A stretch of 64,000 nucleotides of DNA from assembly GCF_000091305.1 (NCBI RefSeq), contig NC_013929.1:3720001-3784000 (forward strand), given 5' to 3'. This document shows positions 18,160 through 28,200 of the stretch, piece by piece (within the stretch, counting starts at the first letter, position 1; each line of letters starts with the position of its first letter). This DNA comes from Streptomyces scabiei 87.22 (GTDB lineage Bacteria; Actinomycetota; Actinomycetes; Streptomycetales; Streptomycetaceae). The notes beneath the pieces were generated by a model, which saw nothing but the letters and a program-made list of their open reading frames with translations, was not told where the DNA came from and did not search any database. Position numbers and translations under genes: made by a program.

Positions 18160-18987
18160 ATGGCCCTCACCGATCACCACGACATCTTCATCGGCTCGAC
18201 CGGCGACGGATGGACCTTCCTCGTCCTCAACCGCCCTCTCCGCAACGCCGCCCGCATCCTGACCGGCGCGGGATTCACCGCCCGCGAGCACCAGGGCCGC
18301 ACCCTCTACCTCCTGCCGCCCGCGGCTGCCGAGGACGCGCACGAGCGCGCCGGTGTCGCGGCCTTCGGGCTCATGGCCCACACCCTGGACCTCGTCGGCC
18401 TGGCCTGGACCACGCGCCAGCACGGCGCAAGCCCGGATGCCCAGCCCGACGTGACCATCCGCTTCACCGAGCACGCGGTCGCCGCGACCGCGGCCACGGG
18501 CCAGGCCGGCGCCGTCCTCGTTCCAGACGACACCGGTGCCGAAGATCACGGACAGCCAGTACGCCGTCCTCGCCCGGTTGTCCGCAAGTGGCGGCACCCG
18601 TTACGTGATCAGCCGATACGGCGTGCTCAAGGCCATGGACAAGGACCGGGCCACCGTGAACGTCGCCACCCTCAACGCCCTGATCAAGCGAGGACTCGTC
18701 GAGGTGGACACCACAACATCCCTGCACCAGGGCCAGCGCCTCCACGTCACCGCCGCAGGCCAGCGTGCCCTCGCCCAGCACAAGCCCGCCACCATGCCCG
18801 CCCGAACAGCGGCCGTGACGCCTCCTGCGACCAAGCAGGCCGCCGTGGGACGCACGCGATAACCGGCTTCGCCCTGACGGACCGCGTCCTGGTCAGCCCC
18901 GTCTACCTGGCCGGCCCCGGCGACTCCACTGTGGCACGGCCGCCCGCCGTTGCTGCCCCCGCCGTCACGCCGGGCCCGCGCCACTGA
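18160..18987 (+). CDS. ICE paralogue-family protein, 3' end uncertain
   Basis: ATG 18160 starts a protein with the local family pattern (RNAARILTGAGFTAREHQG, TLYLLPPAA, GLMAHTLDLVGLAW). It is convincing to about 18530. The frame then stays open to 18987 through the region coding for the winged-helix gene at 18536 in another frame, where it looks non-coding. The true stop may have been lost, or a frame change occurred near 18530. The last 35 codons (about 18874-18987: TDRVLVSPVYLAGPGDS) resemble the start of a DUF317 domain and may be a stranded fragment. Confidence 0.45.
   Translation: MALTDHHDIFIGSTGDGWTFLVLNRPLRNAARILTGAGFTAREHQGRTLYLLPPAAAEDAHERAGVAAFGLMAHTLDLVGLAWTTRQHGASPDAQPDVTIRFTEHAVAATAATGQAGAVLVPDDTGAEDHGQPVRRPRPVVRKWRHPLRDQPIRRAQGHGQGPGHRERRHPQRPDQARTRRGGHHNIPAPGPAPPRHRRRPACPRPAQARHHARPNSGRDASCDQAGRRGTHAITGFALTDRVLVSPVYLAGPGDSTVARPPAVAAPAVTPGPRH
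18536..18862 (+). CDS. Winged-helix DNA-binding protein (108 aa)
   Basis: GTG 18536. The order ITDSQYAVLARLSA, then NVATLNALIKRGLVEVD, then QGQRLHVTAAGQRAL is that of a winged-helix fold (recognition helix followed by wing), as in MarR-like or PadR-like small regulators. It lacks a ligand domain. It could regulate the transfer region. Its target is unknown. Confidence 0.6.
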   Translation: MPKITDSQYAVLARLSASGGTRYVISRYGVLKAMDKDRATVNVATLNALIKRGLVEVDTTTSLHQGQRLHVTAAGQRALAQHKPATMPARTAAVTPPATKQAAVGRTR

Positions 18988-19198
18988 ACATCTCCGCCGC
19001 CGGGATCCAGCGCGACACAGCTACCGAAGGCCACAGCTGTACGGGCTGATTGGCCGGCCCTCTCGTGGCCGCCTCCTCGCCATCCGCCCGACCCAGTACG
19101 GCGGCAAGCGCAGTGCGGTGCCGGACGGGCGGTTCCACCGCCCCGGCGCGAACGCCGAACGGCAGCCCCCTACTGATCCCCGTTTGGGAGTCCTACCT

Positions 19199-20125
19199 GT
19201 GCGCAACCCACCCTTTGCCACTCAGGTGTTGTCGGTCTCCGCCGCAGACGGCACGCGTCTGTCCGCTTACCGCGACACTCCGGTGCACCCACGTCCCGGC
19301 GGCGCGACGGTCGTGCTGGTGCACGGCGCGTCCGTCACCGCGGACCTGTGGCGTGTCCACGCCCGGCATCTGACCGGTCTGGGCCTGAGCGTCGTGCGCT
19401 ACGACCAGCGCGCGCACGGTCACACCCCGCGCGGCCAGGCACCGCTGACGATCCGGCAGCTCGCCGACGACCTGCACCAGATCCTGACCCACCTCGTCCC
19501 CGACGGGCCGCTCGTGCTCGCCGGCCATTCCCTGGGCGCCCTCGTCCTGCAGGAGCTCACCGCCCTGCACCCCCAACACCAGGCCCGCGTAAGGGGCATG
19601 GTGCTGCTGTCGGCCACCGCACGCGGGGCGAGCGTGCTGCCCGGCCGCAGCCCGCGTGCCCTGCTTATGGCCACCGGACGCAGCCTGTTCGCCCTGACCT
19701 GCACCCACGCGCCCCAGGCCGTGGACCGGCTGCGGCACCGGCTGCCCACCACACACCCCTACAGCCTCGCGCCCCACCCTGATCGGCCGGCCGACGGGCC
19801 ACCGCCGTGCCGCCACGGCATCCGCCACACCCCCACCCGCGATCTCGCCGACCTGTGGCAGTGCCTGCGCCGCTACCAGCCGCGCGACGCCACCATGCTC
19901 AACCAGCTCGGCGACCGGCTGCTGCTGATGGCCGGCGCGGACGACCGGCACATCCCCGCCGCCCACACCAAGCAGCTGGCCGCCCAACTCCCGGCCGCCC
20001 GCATGGAGATCCTCCCCCGCACCACGCACGCGCTGCCCATCCGCCGCCCCGCGCTCATCAGCGACCGCATCGCCCGCCTCGCCGCCGAACCCGGCCCCCA
20101 CCCTCCTCACCCCCAGGACCGATGA
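19199..20125 (+). CDS. Alpha/beta hydrolase (308 aa)
   Basis: GTG 19199 with GGGAG upstream is chosen because the upstream part of the open frame (from 18950) looks non-coding. Oxyanion-region VLVHGASVT, nucleophile elbow GHSLG, acid in the AGADDRHIP loop and final His in TTHALP form a complete Ser-Asp-His set. The substrate cannot be told from sequence. It is coupled by ATGA to a PP-loop ATPase, so it is carried with the next three genes as a cassette. The 18988-19198 gap shows no gene. Confidence 0.8.
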   Translation: MRNPPFATQVLSVSAADGTRLSAYRDTPVHPRPGGATVVLVHGASVTADLWRVHARHLTGLGLSVVRYDQRAHGHTPRGQAPLTIRQLADDLHQILTHLVPDGPLVLAGHSLGALVLQELTALHPQHQARVRGMVLLSATARGASVLPGRSPRALLMATGRSLFALTCTHAPQAVDRLRHRLPTTHPYSLAPHPDRPADGPPPCRHGIRHTPTRDLADLWQCLRRYQPRDATMLNQLGDRLLLMAGADDRHIPAAHTKQLAAQLPAARMEILPRTTHALPIRRPALISDRIARLAAEPGPHPPHPQDR

Positions 20126-21057
20126 TTTCCGAACTCCCTGCTTTTCGAGCAATTTCACTAGGCGCCGGCATCCAGTCCAGCGCCATGCTCGCCCTCTCCG
20201 CACAAGGCATACTCCCGAAGGTCGACTACGCAATTTTCGCCGACACGGGCTGGGAACCAAGAGCCGTTTATTCCCATCTCGACCGGCTGGAGCGAGAAAT
20301 AGCCAGACCCGCAGACATACCCGTTCTCCGCGTATCCTCCGGAAACATACGCAAGGACGCCCTGGACCCCGACCACAGATTTGCGTCAATGCCGCTCTAC
20401 GTCCTGAACAAGGACGGAAAACCCGGTATGACCAGGCGGCAATGCACAGGGGAATACAAAATTAAACCGATCAAGAAAAAGGTCCGCGAACTACTCGGCT
20501 ACCCCTATCCGACACGCATCCCCAAGGGCGTCTTCGTCGAGCAGTGGGTCGGCATCTCCACCGACGAATTCCACCGGGCCAAGGACGCCGACGTCAAATA
20601 TATGCGCAACCGGCACCCGCTCATCGACATGGGCTGGTCTCGATCCGACTGCATCCGCTACCTGACGTCGCTCGGCCTAACCGACACCCCGAAATCGAGC
20701 TGCCTCGGATGCCCGTTCCACGGAAACGCCCAATGGCGCAACATCCGCGATAACTCCCCGGCGGAATGGGAGGACGTGGTGGAGTTCGACGCGGCTATAC
20801 GCAAGGGGAACGCCCGCGCCAACGCCACCGGAAACCGTCTGCTCGGTGAGGCGTTTCTCCACCGCTCCCGCGTCCCGCTCAGCGAAGCCCCGATCGATCA
20901 CGTCACCGCCGCCGAATGGGCGGCGATGCAGCAAGAACTCACCGACAGCGGACCGGACCTTCAGGAGCTGGAGCAGGGCGTCGTCGACGGCTGTTCCCCG
21001 TGGGCCTGCCGCGGTGAAGTCGAGCCGGTACAGGACGACTTCGGACTGGCCTCTTGA
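20122..21057 (+). CDS. PP-loop ATPase, PAPS-reductase-like (311 aa)
   Basis: ATG 20122 in an ATGA overlap. The N-terminus has the PP-loop SLGAGIQSSAM (12-22), then IFADTGWE, an acidic/aromatic position typical of adenine-nucleotide alpha hydrolases. Later there are RRQCTGEYKI and a Cys pair SSCLGCPFH. Such proteins adenylate a substrate and are common in actinophages and ICEs; the true substrate is unknown. Codon use is visibly AT-richer in the first 200 codons than in neighbours, suggesting recent transfer. It is coupled by TTGA to the cytosine methyltransferase. It is related in plan to 48056-48949. Confidence 0.8.
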   Translation: MISELPAFRAISLGAGIQSSAMLALSAQGILPKVDYAIFADTGWEPRAVYSHLDRLEREIARPADIPVLRVSSGNIRKDALDPDHRFASMPLYVLNKDGKPGMTRRQCTGEYKIKPIKKKVRELLGYPYPTRIPKGVFVEQWVGISTDEFHRAKDADVKYMRNRHPLIDMGWSRSDCIRYLTSLGLTDTPKSSCLGCPFHGNAQWRNIRDNSPAEWEDVVEFDAAIRKGNARANATGNRLLGEAFLHRSRVPLSEAPIDHVTAAEWAAMQQELTDSGPDLQELEQGVVDGCSPWACRGEVEPVQDDFGLAS

Positions 21058-22328
21058 CCATCCTGGACCTGTTTGCAGGACCGGGGGGATGGAGCCACTC
21101 GCTTCACGTCCTCGGCGTACGGGACGTGGGCCTGGAATGGGACGAGTGGGCCTGCAAAACCCGTGCGGCAGCAGGGCAGTTGACCATTCGCACCGACGTG
21201 GCGCTGTACCCCGTCTGGCCCTTCCTTGGAAAAACCGTCGGGCTCATCGCGAGCCCGCCCTGCCAGGCATGGTCCATGGCTGGCAAGCGCCTCGGCCTGG
21301 TGGACCAGCCCTTGGTTCACCAGGCGGTCGCCGACCTCGCCACCGGTCGCGACACCCGCGCACAGCTCCTGGCCGCCTGCCGTGACGAGCGCTCCCTGCT
21401 GGCGGCCGAGCCGATGCGCTACCTGCAGGCCCTCAACACAGTCGGCGAACCGGAGTGGGTGGCCATGGAGGAGGTCCCCGACGTGCTGCCGCTGTGGCGC
21501 CAGTACGCGGCCGTCCTGCGCGGCTGGGGGTTCTCGGTCTGGTACGGGATCCTCAACGCCGCGGACTTCGGCGTTCCGCAGACGCGGAGGAGGGCGATTC
21601 TGCTCGCCTCCCGGGTCCGTACGGCACAGCCTCCCACGCCGACGCACTCCCAAGTCGCTGAGCCCGAATCGTTGTTCGGTCCGGGCCGCGCCCGCTGGGT
21701 GAGCATGGCTGAGGCGCTCGGGTGGGGCGCGACCGACCGGCCCGTCCCCACCGTTTGCGCTGGCGGCGGACCCGGCGGCGGGCCCGAGCCTTTCCCTTCG
21801 GGCTCCCGAAAGACGCTGTCCGATGCCCGGGAGCGCGGCACCTGGATGCCGCGACCGGCTGGAGTGGTTCTGCAGGCCCGCCGCGAAGGCGCAGGGTGGG
21901 CGGCGCGGCACGGCACCCGTGAGAACCGTGCCGACAGCGCTCCGGCGCCGACGTTCAGCACCGACGCCCACCGTTGGTCTTGGTCACTGCGCAGCAACAA
22001 CCAGGCCAACGCCACCATCCGGTCCATCGAGGAACCGGCGGGAACCCTGTTCTTCGGACACCGCGCGAACGAGTGCACGTGGGTCGCAGAACCGGCCGCT
22101 GCGCCGACACAGGACACGGAAACCCCCGCTAGGCCGGAGCCGATCCGGATCACCGCCCGCGAGGCGGGCCTCCTGCAGACCTTCCCCGCCGACTACCCCT
22201 GGGCCGGCAACAAAGGCCAGGTCTTCAGCCAGATCGGCAACGCGGTCCCTCCATTGCTCGCCGGCCATCTCCTCGCCCCGCACCTCGACGTCACCCTCGA
22301 CCCCGACGACTTCACCCTGGCTGCCTGA
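21054..22328 (+). CDS. C5-cytosine DNA methyltransferase (424 aa)
   Basis: TTG 21054. Motif I DLFAGPGG (about 5-12), motif IV SPPCQAWS with catalytic Cys70, motif VI-like EEVPDVL (EEV instead of ENV), motif VIII QTRRRAILLAS, and C-terminal motif X region QIGNAVPPLLAGHLL. The target-recognition region between about 190 and 330 is Gly/Pro/Arg-rich. No matching restriction enzyme lies next to it, so it looks like an orphan enzyme, perhaps giving anti-restriction protection during transfer. The gene overlaps the next by one base. Confidence 0.88.
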   Translation: MTILDLFAGPGGWSHSLHVLGVRDVGLEWDEWACKTRAAAGQLTIRTDVALYPVWPFLGKTVGLIASPPCQAWSMAGKRLGLVDQPLVHQAVADLATGRDTRAQLLAACRDERSLLAAEPMRYLQALNTVGEPEWVAMEEVPDVLPLWRQYAAVLRGWGFSVWYGILNAADFGVPQTRRRAILLASRVRTAQPPTPTHSQVAEPESLFGPGRARWVSMAEALGWGATDRPVPTVCAGGGPGGGPEPFPSGSRKTLSDARERGTWMPRPAGVVLQARREGAGWAARHGTRENRADSAPAPTFSTDAHRWSWSLRSNNQANATIRSIEEPAGTLFFGHRANECTWVAEPAAAPTQDTETPARPEPIRITAREAGLLQTFPADYPWAGNKGQVFSQIGNAVPPLLAGHLLAPHLDVTLDPDDFTLAA

Positions 22329-23446
22329 TGCCCCACAGCCCCGAATGCGACGAAGACGACCTGCCCGACACGCATCCGCCGCAGCCCGTGCGCTACGCCG
22401 AGCAGGCCCTCCTAGGTGCCCTCCTCCTCGAGCCGCATCGGCTCGGCAGCGTGACCGGGATTACCGCCGACTCCTTCTCCACCGCCGCGCACGCCGCTCT
22501 GTTCGCCGCGATCAGCGCCCTGCCCCGGCCCGATCCGGCCGAGCACGCGAAGAACACCAAGTGGCTCGACCAGGTGCTCGCCGCCGGCCGCGAGCAGGCG
22601 CGCGGCCTGTCCGTCTCATATCTGCACACCCTCATCCAGATCTGCCCCTGGCCCCGCCACGCGCCGGCCTACGCGCGGATGGTCGAGGCCGAACACGCCC
22701 GCCGCCGTCTGGAGGCCGCCGCGGAACGCCTCGTCCAGACCGTCCACGATGTCTCCCTCTCGCACCCCGTCCAGACGGTGCTCGCCGAGGCCGACGCGCT
22801 CGCCGCGGTCGTGGACGAGATCGCGAGCCGCTTCCCGCCGCGCGCCGGCGTCCTGCCCCGTACCGTGGCACCGCCGCCGACCATCGCGCCCGACTCCACC
22901 GAGGCGGTCGAGGAGGAGCTGCTGTTGCTCGCGACCGCCACCGCGCGGCCCGCAGATATCGAGTCCGTCCGGTGGCTGCTTCCAGAGGACTTCAACCGGC
23001 CGCTGCACGCCGGGCTGTGGCAGTGCCTGACCGCCCTCGCTCGCCGCCGTGAGCCCGTCGACCCCGTCACCGTTCTGTGGGAAGCCCAGCAGCGCGGTCT
23101 GCTGGACGACGGAAGTGAACCGGGCGAGGTGCTCCGCCTGCTGGCCGAACCGGCCGGGTCCGTGGAGCACTGGGGCGAGCGGGCCCTGCAGCGTTCCCTT
23201 CTGGCCACCGCCGAGTACACCGGCCGGCGCATCGAGGCGTACGCCGGCGACCCAGTGAACACCCCGTTCCAGCTCGTCGTCGGCGCCCGCCGCTCCCTCG
23301 CCGACATCGGCGCCGTCCGCACCCGCTGGCAGCACGCCACCGGAACGGTCCCGCCGCAGCGACCGCGCCCGGCGCCGACCATCCGTGCCGGCCCGCCGAC
23401 CACCACGGCCGCGCGCACCGTCCGCGCCGCGCGAGCTACCCGATAA
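22328..23446 (+). CDS. Protein with two DnaB-N-like domains, no helicase domain (372 aa)
   Basis: ATG 22328, one-base overlap with the methyltransferase stop. Two units resemble the helical N-terminal domain of DnaB: residues about 20-130 (AEQALLGALLLEPHRL) and about 195-300 (EEELLLLATATARPADIE, WQCLTALARRREPVDPVTV). The RecA-like motor domain of DnaB is absent. It may bind primase or host DnaB and recruit or block the replication fork. That role is inference. The C-terminal 40 residues are Arg/Thr/Pro-rich. Confidence 0.65.
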   Translation: MPHSPECDEDDLPDTHPPQPVRYAEQALLGALLLEPHRLGSVTGITADSFSTAAHAALFAAISALPRPDPAEHAKNTKWLDQVLAAGREQARGLSVSYLHTLIQICPWPRHAPAYARMVEAEHARRRLEAAAERLVQTVHDVSLSHPVQTVLAEADALAAVVDEIASRFPPRAGVLPRTVAPPPTIAPDSTEAVEEELLLLATATARPADIESVRWLLPEDFNRPLHAGLWQCLTALARRREPVDPVTVLWEAQQRGLLDDGSEPGEVLRLLAEPAGSVEHWGERALQRSLLATAEYTGRRIEAYAGDPVNTPFQLVVGARRSLADIGAVRTRWQHATGTVPPQRPRPAPTIRAGPPTTTAARTVRAARATR

Positions 23447-23458
23447 CCCCCGAATACG

Positions 23459-23490
23459 CCGGTGGCCGGACCCGAAGGCCCGGCCACCGG
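23459..23490 (+). terminator. Hairpin after the DnaB-N-like gene
   Basis: An 11-bp perfect stem (23459-23469 with 23480-23490), CCGGTGGCCGG / CCGGCCACCGG, lies 12 bases past the stop. Likely terminator, no T run. Confidence 0.5.
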
Positions 23491-23511
23491 CAGAAGAGAC
23501 GACACACCAAC

Positions 23512-23688
23512 GTGACTCCCACCATCGACGCCCACGTCCGCCTCGACAGCCACCCCACCCATCCCAGCGCCGTGACCGCCGTCGTGACCGGCGCCCAGGC
23601 GCACATCGCCCACCTGGGCCTGGAGGCAGCCGACTGGGCCGTCGTCGCTGACAACGTGCTGGTCCTGGTCCGCATCGACCATGAGGAG
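23512..23688 (+). pseudogene. 5' part of a split DUF317-like gene
   Basis: GTG 23512 codes 59 residues (TIDAHVRLDSHPTHPSAVTA ... LVLVRIDHEE). At 23688 the frame enters unrelated DNA. The remainder resumes exactly in frame at 30958 (PYWAQDAAEHLSAEG). The short sequence GGAG is present at both junctions (23685-23688 and 30954-30957), as expected for a target duplication. Joined, the gene codes for 456 residues. See 30958-32151. Confidence 0.8.
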
Positions 23689-23740
23689 TCTCAATGGAGA
23701 AGTCAAGCTAGCGGGACGGGGTTCGGCCCTGTGCCTCCGT

Positions 23741-23769
23741 TTGACGCAGTCCCGCTCCGGACTCAGGGT
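23741..23769 (+). promoter_or_regulatory. Predicted promoter of the lipase-CHAT gene
   Basis: TTGACG (23741-23746), 17-bp spacer, CAGGGT (23764-23769), about 50 bases before ATG 23819. A good match to a vegetative Streptomyces -35 with a moderate -10. Confidence 0.45.
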
Positions 23770-23818
23770 GGAGTGAGAGGCAACTGAGAGAGTTCCGCTC
23801 CCAGCGAGGGGCTTCGAG

Positions 23819-23957
23819 ATGCCACACACCGATCTGGCTGATGGCCGCATTCGTGTCATCCACCCCAGCGCCTACGAAGTAGCCGCTCCAACTGCCAGGA
23901 AGCGGCGACAACGCGTGGGTGGGGAAGCCAACCGGCGGACCGCCCGAGCTACTGAAC
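23819..23957 (+). pseudogene. 5' end of lipase-CHAT gene, cut by IS3
   Basis: ATG 23819 codes 46 residues (MPHTDLADGRIRVIHP ... RRTARATE) up to the IS3 insertion point. In the current sequence the frame runs into the IS and stops at 23999-24001. After removal of the IS and one GAAC copy the next codons are CCT CTG TTG CAG, in frame with 25257-28841. This shows the gene was intact before the IS landed. Confidence 0.8.
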
Positions 23958-24024
23958 TGAAGCTTCCCCTTGATGTTGGACACCTGGAGACTGGGACATG
24001 AGGTTCCAGAGGAAGTAGTGCCAG

Positions 24025-24330
24025 GTGGGAAGTAAGAGCAACCGCAGCAGGCGGTACTCGGAGGAGTTCAAGCGCGACGCGGTCGCGCTGGTCCGGTCCT
24101 CCGGCAAGACCGTCACCGAGGTGGCTCGGGAGATCGGGGTCAGCTCCGAGGGGCTGCGGAACTGGGTCAAGCAGGACACGATCGACCGCGGGCAGGGGTC
24201 GCCGGGTGAGCTGACGAGCGCGGAGCGGGAAGAGCTGCGTCGGCTGCGGAGGCAGAACCGTGAGCAGGCCGAGACGATCGAGGTGCTGCGAAAAGCGGCG
24301 GTCTTCTTCGCGAAGGAGAGCGATCGATGA
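24025..24330 (+). CDS. IS3 transposase OrfA (101 aa)
   Basis: GTG 24025. HTH region RRYSEEFKRDAVALVRSS ... VAREIGVSSEGLRNW, then a heptad helix (EELRRLRRQNREQAETIEVL) used for oligomerisation. It binds the IS ends. The stop overlaps orfB by ATGA; in this family OrfAB is often made by ribosomal frameshifting at the overlap. Confidence 0.9.
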   Translation: MGSKSNRSRRYSEEFKRDAVALVRSSGKTVTEVAREIGVSSEGLRNWVKQDTIDRGQGSPGELTSAEREELRRLRRQNREQAETIEVLRKAAVFFAKESDR

Positions 24331-25220
24331 GCGAGGTGTACGCGTTCATCGAGGCGGAGAAGACCACCCACAACGTTGCTCTGCTGTGCCGGCTGCTGAA
24401 GGTGGCCCGGTCCTCCTTCTACGCCTGGCTGGCCGGCGAGCCGGCCCGCGCCGCCCGCCGGGCCGCCGACGACGCCCTGGCCCACGAGATCACCGTGTTG
24501 CACATAGCCTCCCGGTGCACCTACGGAGTGCCGCGTATCCATGCCGAGTTGCGCAGGATGGACCGGCGGGTCAACCGCAAGCGAGTGGAGCGGATCATGC
24601 GTGAGTGCGACATCACCGGGGTCACCCGGCGCAAGCGCCGGTCGCTGACCCGTCCAGCGAGGAAGGCGGTGCCCGCTCACGACCTGATCGGCCGTGACTT
24701 CACGGCCGCCGACCCGGGGCGGAAACTGGTCGGTGACATCACCTACATCCCCACCGACGAGGGCTGGCTCTATCTCGCGACCTGGCTGGACCTGGCCACC
24801 CGCGAGATCGTCGGCTACTCGATGGCCGACCACCACCGCGCCTCTCTGGTGGTCGACGCACTGACGATGGCCGCCGGACGTGGTCGGCTACAGACCGGCT
24901 GCATCGTGCACTCGGACCGCGGAGCCGAGTACACCTCTGACGAACTCCGCCGGGAAATAAGCAGGTTGGGCCTGCGGCAGAGCATGGGCCGAACCGGCTC
25001 GTGCTACGACAATGCCGCCGCCGAGAGCTTCTTCGCGCTGCTGAAAGCGGAGATCGGCACCCGCCGCTGGCCCGACCGGACCACTGCCCGCGCTGAGATC
25101 TTCGCCTTCATCGAGACCTTCTACAACCGCAAGCGGCTGCGAAGGCATCCAGTCTGGGGCTACCTCACCCCGCTGGAGACCCGTCAGCGACACGAGCAAG
25201 AGCATGCCCTCGCAGCGTAA
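24327..25220 (+). CDS. IS3 transposase OrfB, DDE integrase (297 aa)
   Basis: ATG 24327. HTH_21-like N-terminus, then rve-type catalytic core with the first Asp in LVGDITYIP, the second in IVHSDRGAEY and Glu in AAAESFFALLKAEIG, plus the usual ending YNRKRLRRHPVWGYLTP. Full-length for IS3 OrfB. It catalyses strand transfer of the element. Confidence 0.92.
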   Translation: MSEVYAFIEAEKTTHNVALLCRLLKVARSSFYAWLAGEPARAARRAADDALAHEITVLHIASRCTYGVPRIHAELRRMDRRVNRKRVERIMRECDITGVTRRKRRSLTRPARKAVPAHDLIGRDFTAADPGRKLVGDITYIPTDEGWLYLATWLDLATREIVGYSMADHHRASLVVDALTMAAGRGRLQTGCIVHSDRGAEYTSDELRREISRLGLRQSMGRTGSCYDNAAAESFFALLKAEIGTRRWPDRTTARAEIFAFIETFYNRKRLRRHPVWGYLTPLETRQRHEQEHALAA

Positions 25221-25256
25221 GCCTCGAGTGTCCAGCATCACGGGGAAACTTCAGAA

Positions 25257-28200
25257 CCTCTGTTGCAGGCTTTCAAGGAACAGCTTGAGCTCGTCGAGGA
25301 AGTCAACATCACTCCAAGCCCGCAGGCGCCGACTACCGGCCGACGACGGCCGACACGGCGTGGTGGAACCCTTGGCATGGATGTGTATGTCGCAGATATC
25401 GAGGACGCTGTCGTCCTTCTAGAACAGGATGGCGTCTTTTCATGGCAGCTGCCTTCGAGTCGCGAACGATTCTCCCTGACAGAAAAACAAAGAAAAGGTC
25501 GAATAGTACCGCCGTCCGGCCAGCGGATTCATTTTGAGTTCGAGGTGAAACCGGACACGCCCGCGCGCCGGACCGCCGGACCTCAAGAATACCGCCTAGG
25601 TCCCATCGGTGATTTCGCCCTCGGGTACCTTCGGGCATTTGTTTTGAAGTTCACCGCTAGGGTTGTAGCAGGCCAGGCGATGTCCTTCCTGGAGCGGAAC
25701 ACCCATCGCGGTCTAGTGGCAATCCCTTCGCCGGAAATCGAGACGTGGCACACCATTGAGGATATTTCACAGGTACATCTTCCTGCCGATCGCAGTCCGC
25801 GCTTGCTGCTGCTTATCCATGGCTGCTTTTCGAGTACCGTAGGCAGTTTCGGAATACTGGGCGCTACCGAGTGGGGACGTTCATTCGTGACTGCGGCGGT
25901 TCAGAATTACGACGCAGTTGTGGGGTTCGACCATGCCACGCTTAGCGACGACCCGCTTGAGAATGCGGCAGATTTGCTGCGGCGGTGCTCGCTAGGGAGC
26001 GGCAAACTCGCACCTACGATAGACATCGTGTGCTTCAGTCGCGGCGGTCTCGTGGCACGCAGTTTCGTCGAGCAGCTTCTTCCTGAAGCGGTTCCACCCA
26101 AAGCTAACGTGGGGCGTATAGTTTTTGTCGCAGCAACTCATAGCGGAACTCGCCTCGCAGAGCCAGATAATTGGAATCGACTCGTCGATCTATACACGAA
26201 CATCGTTGCAGGTATTTCCAGTGTAGTCTCGTTGATGCCCCACGCCGCCGGCATCCCGACTATCATTTCTGGCCTGCTTCAGAGCGTCGGAGCATTTGTT
26301 AAATATTTGGTCTCCTATGCTGTTGCCGACAATGTCATTCCTGGGCTATCGGCAATGGAGCCTGGCAGCGATTTCGTGCGTACGATAAATGAGCTGCAGA
26401 CTGGTGAGCGTGAGTCGAGAACAGATTGGTACATAATTTCATCAGACTTCGAGGCAAAAGTGTTCGGTGACGGTCACGAGCCGAAAGAATTCCCGCTGCG
26501 GCTTGCCGTCAATCTGGCCGAAGGCTTCGTTGATCAACTCATGAAGGCTCCGAATGACCTCGTGGTGGACAGTTCGTCAATGCTCGGCACGGGCGTGCGT
26601 ACTGGAGCACACATCAAGGACGTGTATGACTTTGGCACGAATAGTCAGGTCTATCATCTTGCCTATTTCGGTCGACCTGAGGTCTGCGGGGCCCTCGGGG
26701 AATGGCTTGGCCTCTCCGCTGCTTCAGAAAAGCCTGTTGCAAAAGTAGAATCACCCCCCCTGCCCACGCTTGTCGGTCCTGATGTGCCTCAAGTCGTCGA
26801 CACCAACATTTCGGTGGTCTCGGCAGTGGACTCAGCAGGAAGCGTACGCCGGCAGATGAGGAACTCTCTGTACGACTATGCGGTCGTAACGAGCGAATCC
26901 GCCGAATTGGAGCCAGGTGGATACTATGTCTATATGGCGGAGGACCTCGGGTCACGCCTCGAGGGGGTGGAATCAAGAACGAGTATCGCTGATGCACTGA
27001 AACTCGACACAGAGCATTCCGCAGTTGAGGTGGACCTAGTGGAGGCAGAGGCCGGCGAGTTGCGTTACGGGGACCGCCCTCAGGTTGTTACGGACTATGA
27101 GACACCAATTGGCGTCGTGGCGGCCAATACCCAGATAGCATCGAGTGATTCCTTGGGGCATGGGCAAATAGCAGGGCTTGGTTTCATGCCGAGGCGAACG
27201 GCCGGTAGTGGCGAGGGCGCGCGCGCCGCGCCAATACGAGGAAAACGCCGCCCTATTGGCTCCACAGGTCCACGGCCAAAAGGCGGGCCCCGGCGCATTC
27301 CGCAGAGCGACGAATCTGAGTCGGATCTTGTAAAAGCGTACGTTCGCGCAGAAATGCCGGCCAGCGTGAAAGTTGATGACACGGCCACAGTGGCGTGTGC
27401 AGTTTCCCGCCATGACCTAAAGCGGTGGGTCAGGGACATCGTCACTGAGACGGGTTACGCAGAGATTTTTGAAGAGGAACCGCTCGCTCTTCAAATCGTA
27501 CCCAAGGCGAACGTCGAAGTTGTCGGGGAGGAAATTCAGCATGTACAACTTCCTGCTGCGGGGCAAATTCTTCAACTAGAGTTTCAGGTGCGCCCCACTC
27601 AGGCGGGGAAATGCGAGGTCTGGTTGGAAGTTCGCCAGGAAGCGACAGTCCCTCTGTTGACTCTTCGACTCATGGCGAAGGCAACCGCGAGAGCTCGGCG
27701 CACCCAGAACTACACTGCTGCCCACGCAAGCGTGCCGACAGTAGGCCCAGATGTTGGCGAGATTCAGTTGCGCATTATCGAAATGGAGAGAGGGCTCGAT
27801 ACGATATTCCGCTATGAGCTGTCTGCTACGACACTTGGCATCCTCACGCCTCATCACGATTCGAAACCCATTCGAGATCGCGCATCATTTGTCGCGCGCA
27901 TGTATCAGTCCATCGAAGAGCGCTGGCTCGATACACGAGAGGATGCAGAATCCTTCGAGCAGGAATTGAGGGAGTACGGCGGAGAGCTCTTCGATGAACT
28001 TTTCCCTAGGGATTTCCAGAAGATTCTTTGGGATAATCGAAAAAGACTTCGCAATGTGCTGATAATTTCCGAAGAGCCATTCATCCCATGGGAGCTAATC
28101 CATCTCAAGCGACCTGGTGGGGCGTTGCCGAAGGAGACTATATTCCTCGGACAGTTGGGAGCCGTCCGTTGGCTTCGGGGTGGCGGTGGAGGTGGGGGGT

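Larger units (their letters stand above)
23958..25253 (+). mobile_element. IS3-family insertion sequence, 1296 bp
   Basis: Terminal inverted repeats of about 30 bp: the left end begins TGAAGCTTCCCC and the right end, read inward, begins TGAAGTTTCCCC, with a shared TGATG-TGGACAC core. Ends are TG...CA. It is flanked by the perfect direct repeat GAAC (23954-23957 and 25254-25257). It carries overlapping orfA and orfB. Complete-looking, so possibly active. Confidence 0.9.
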
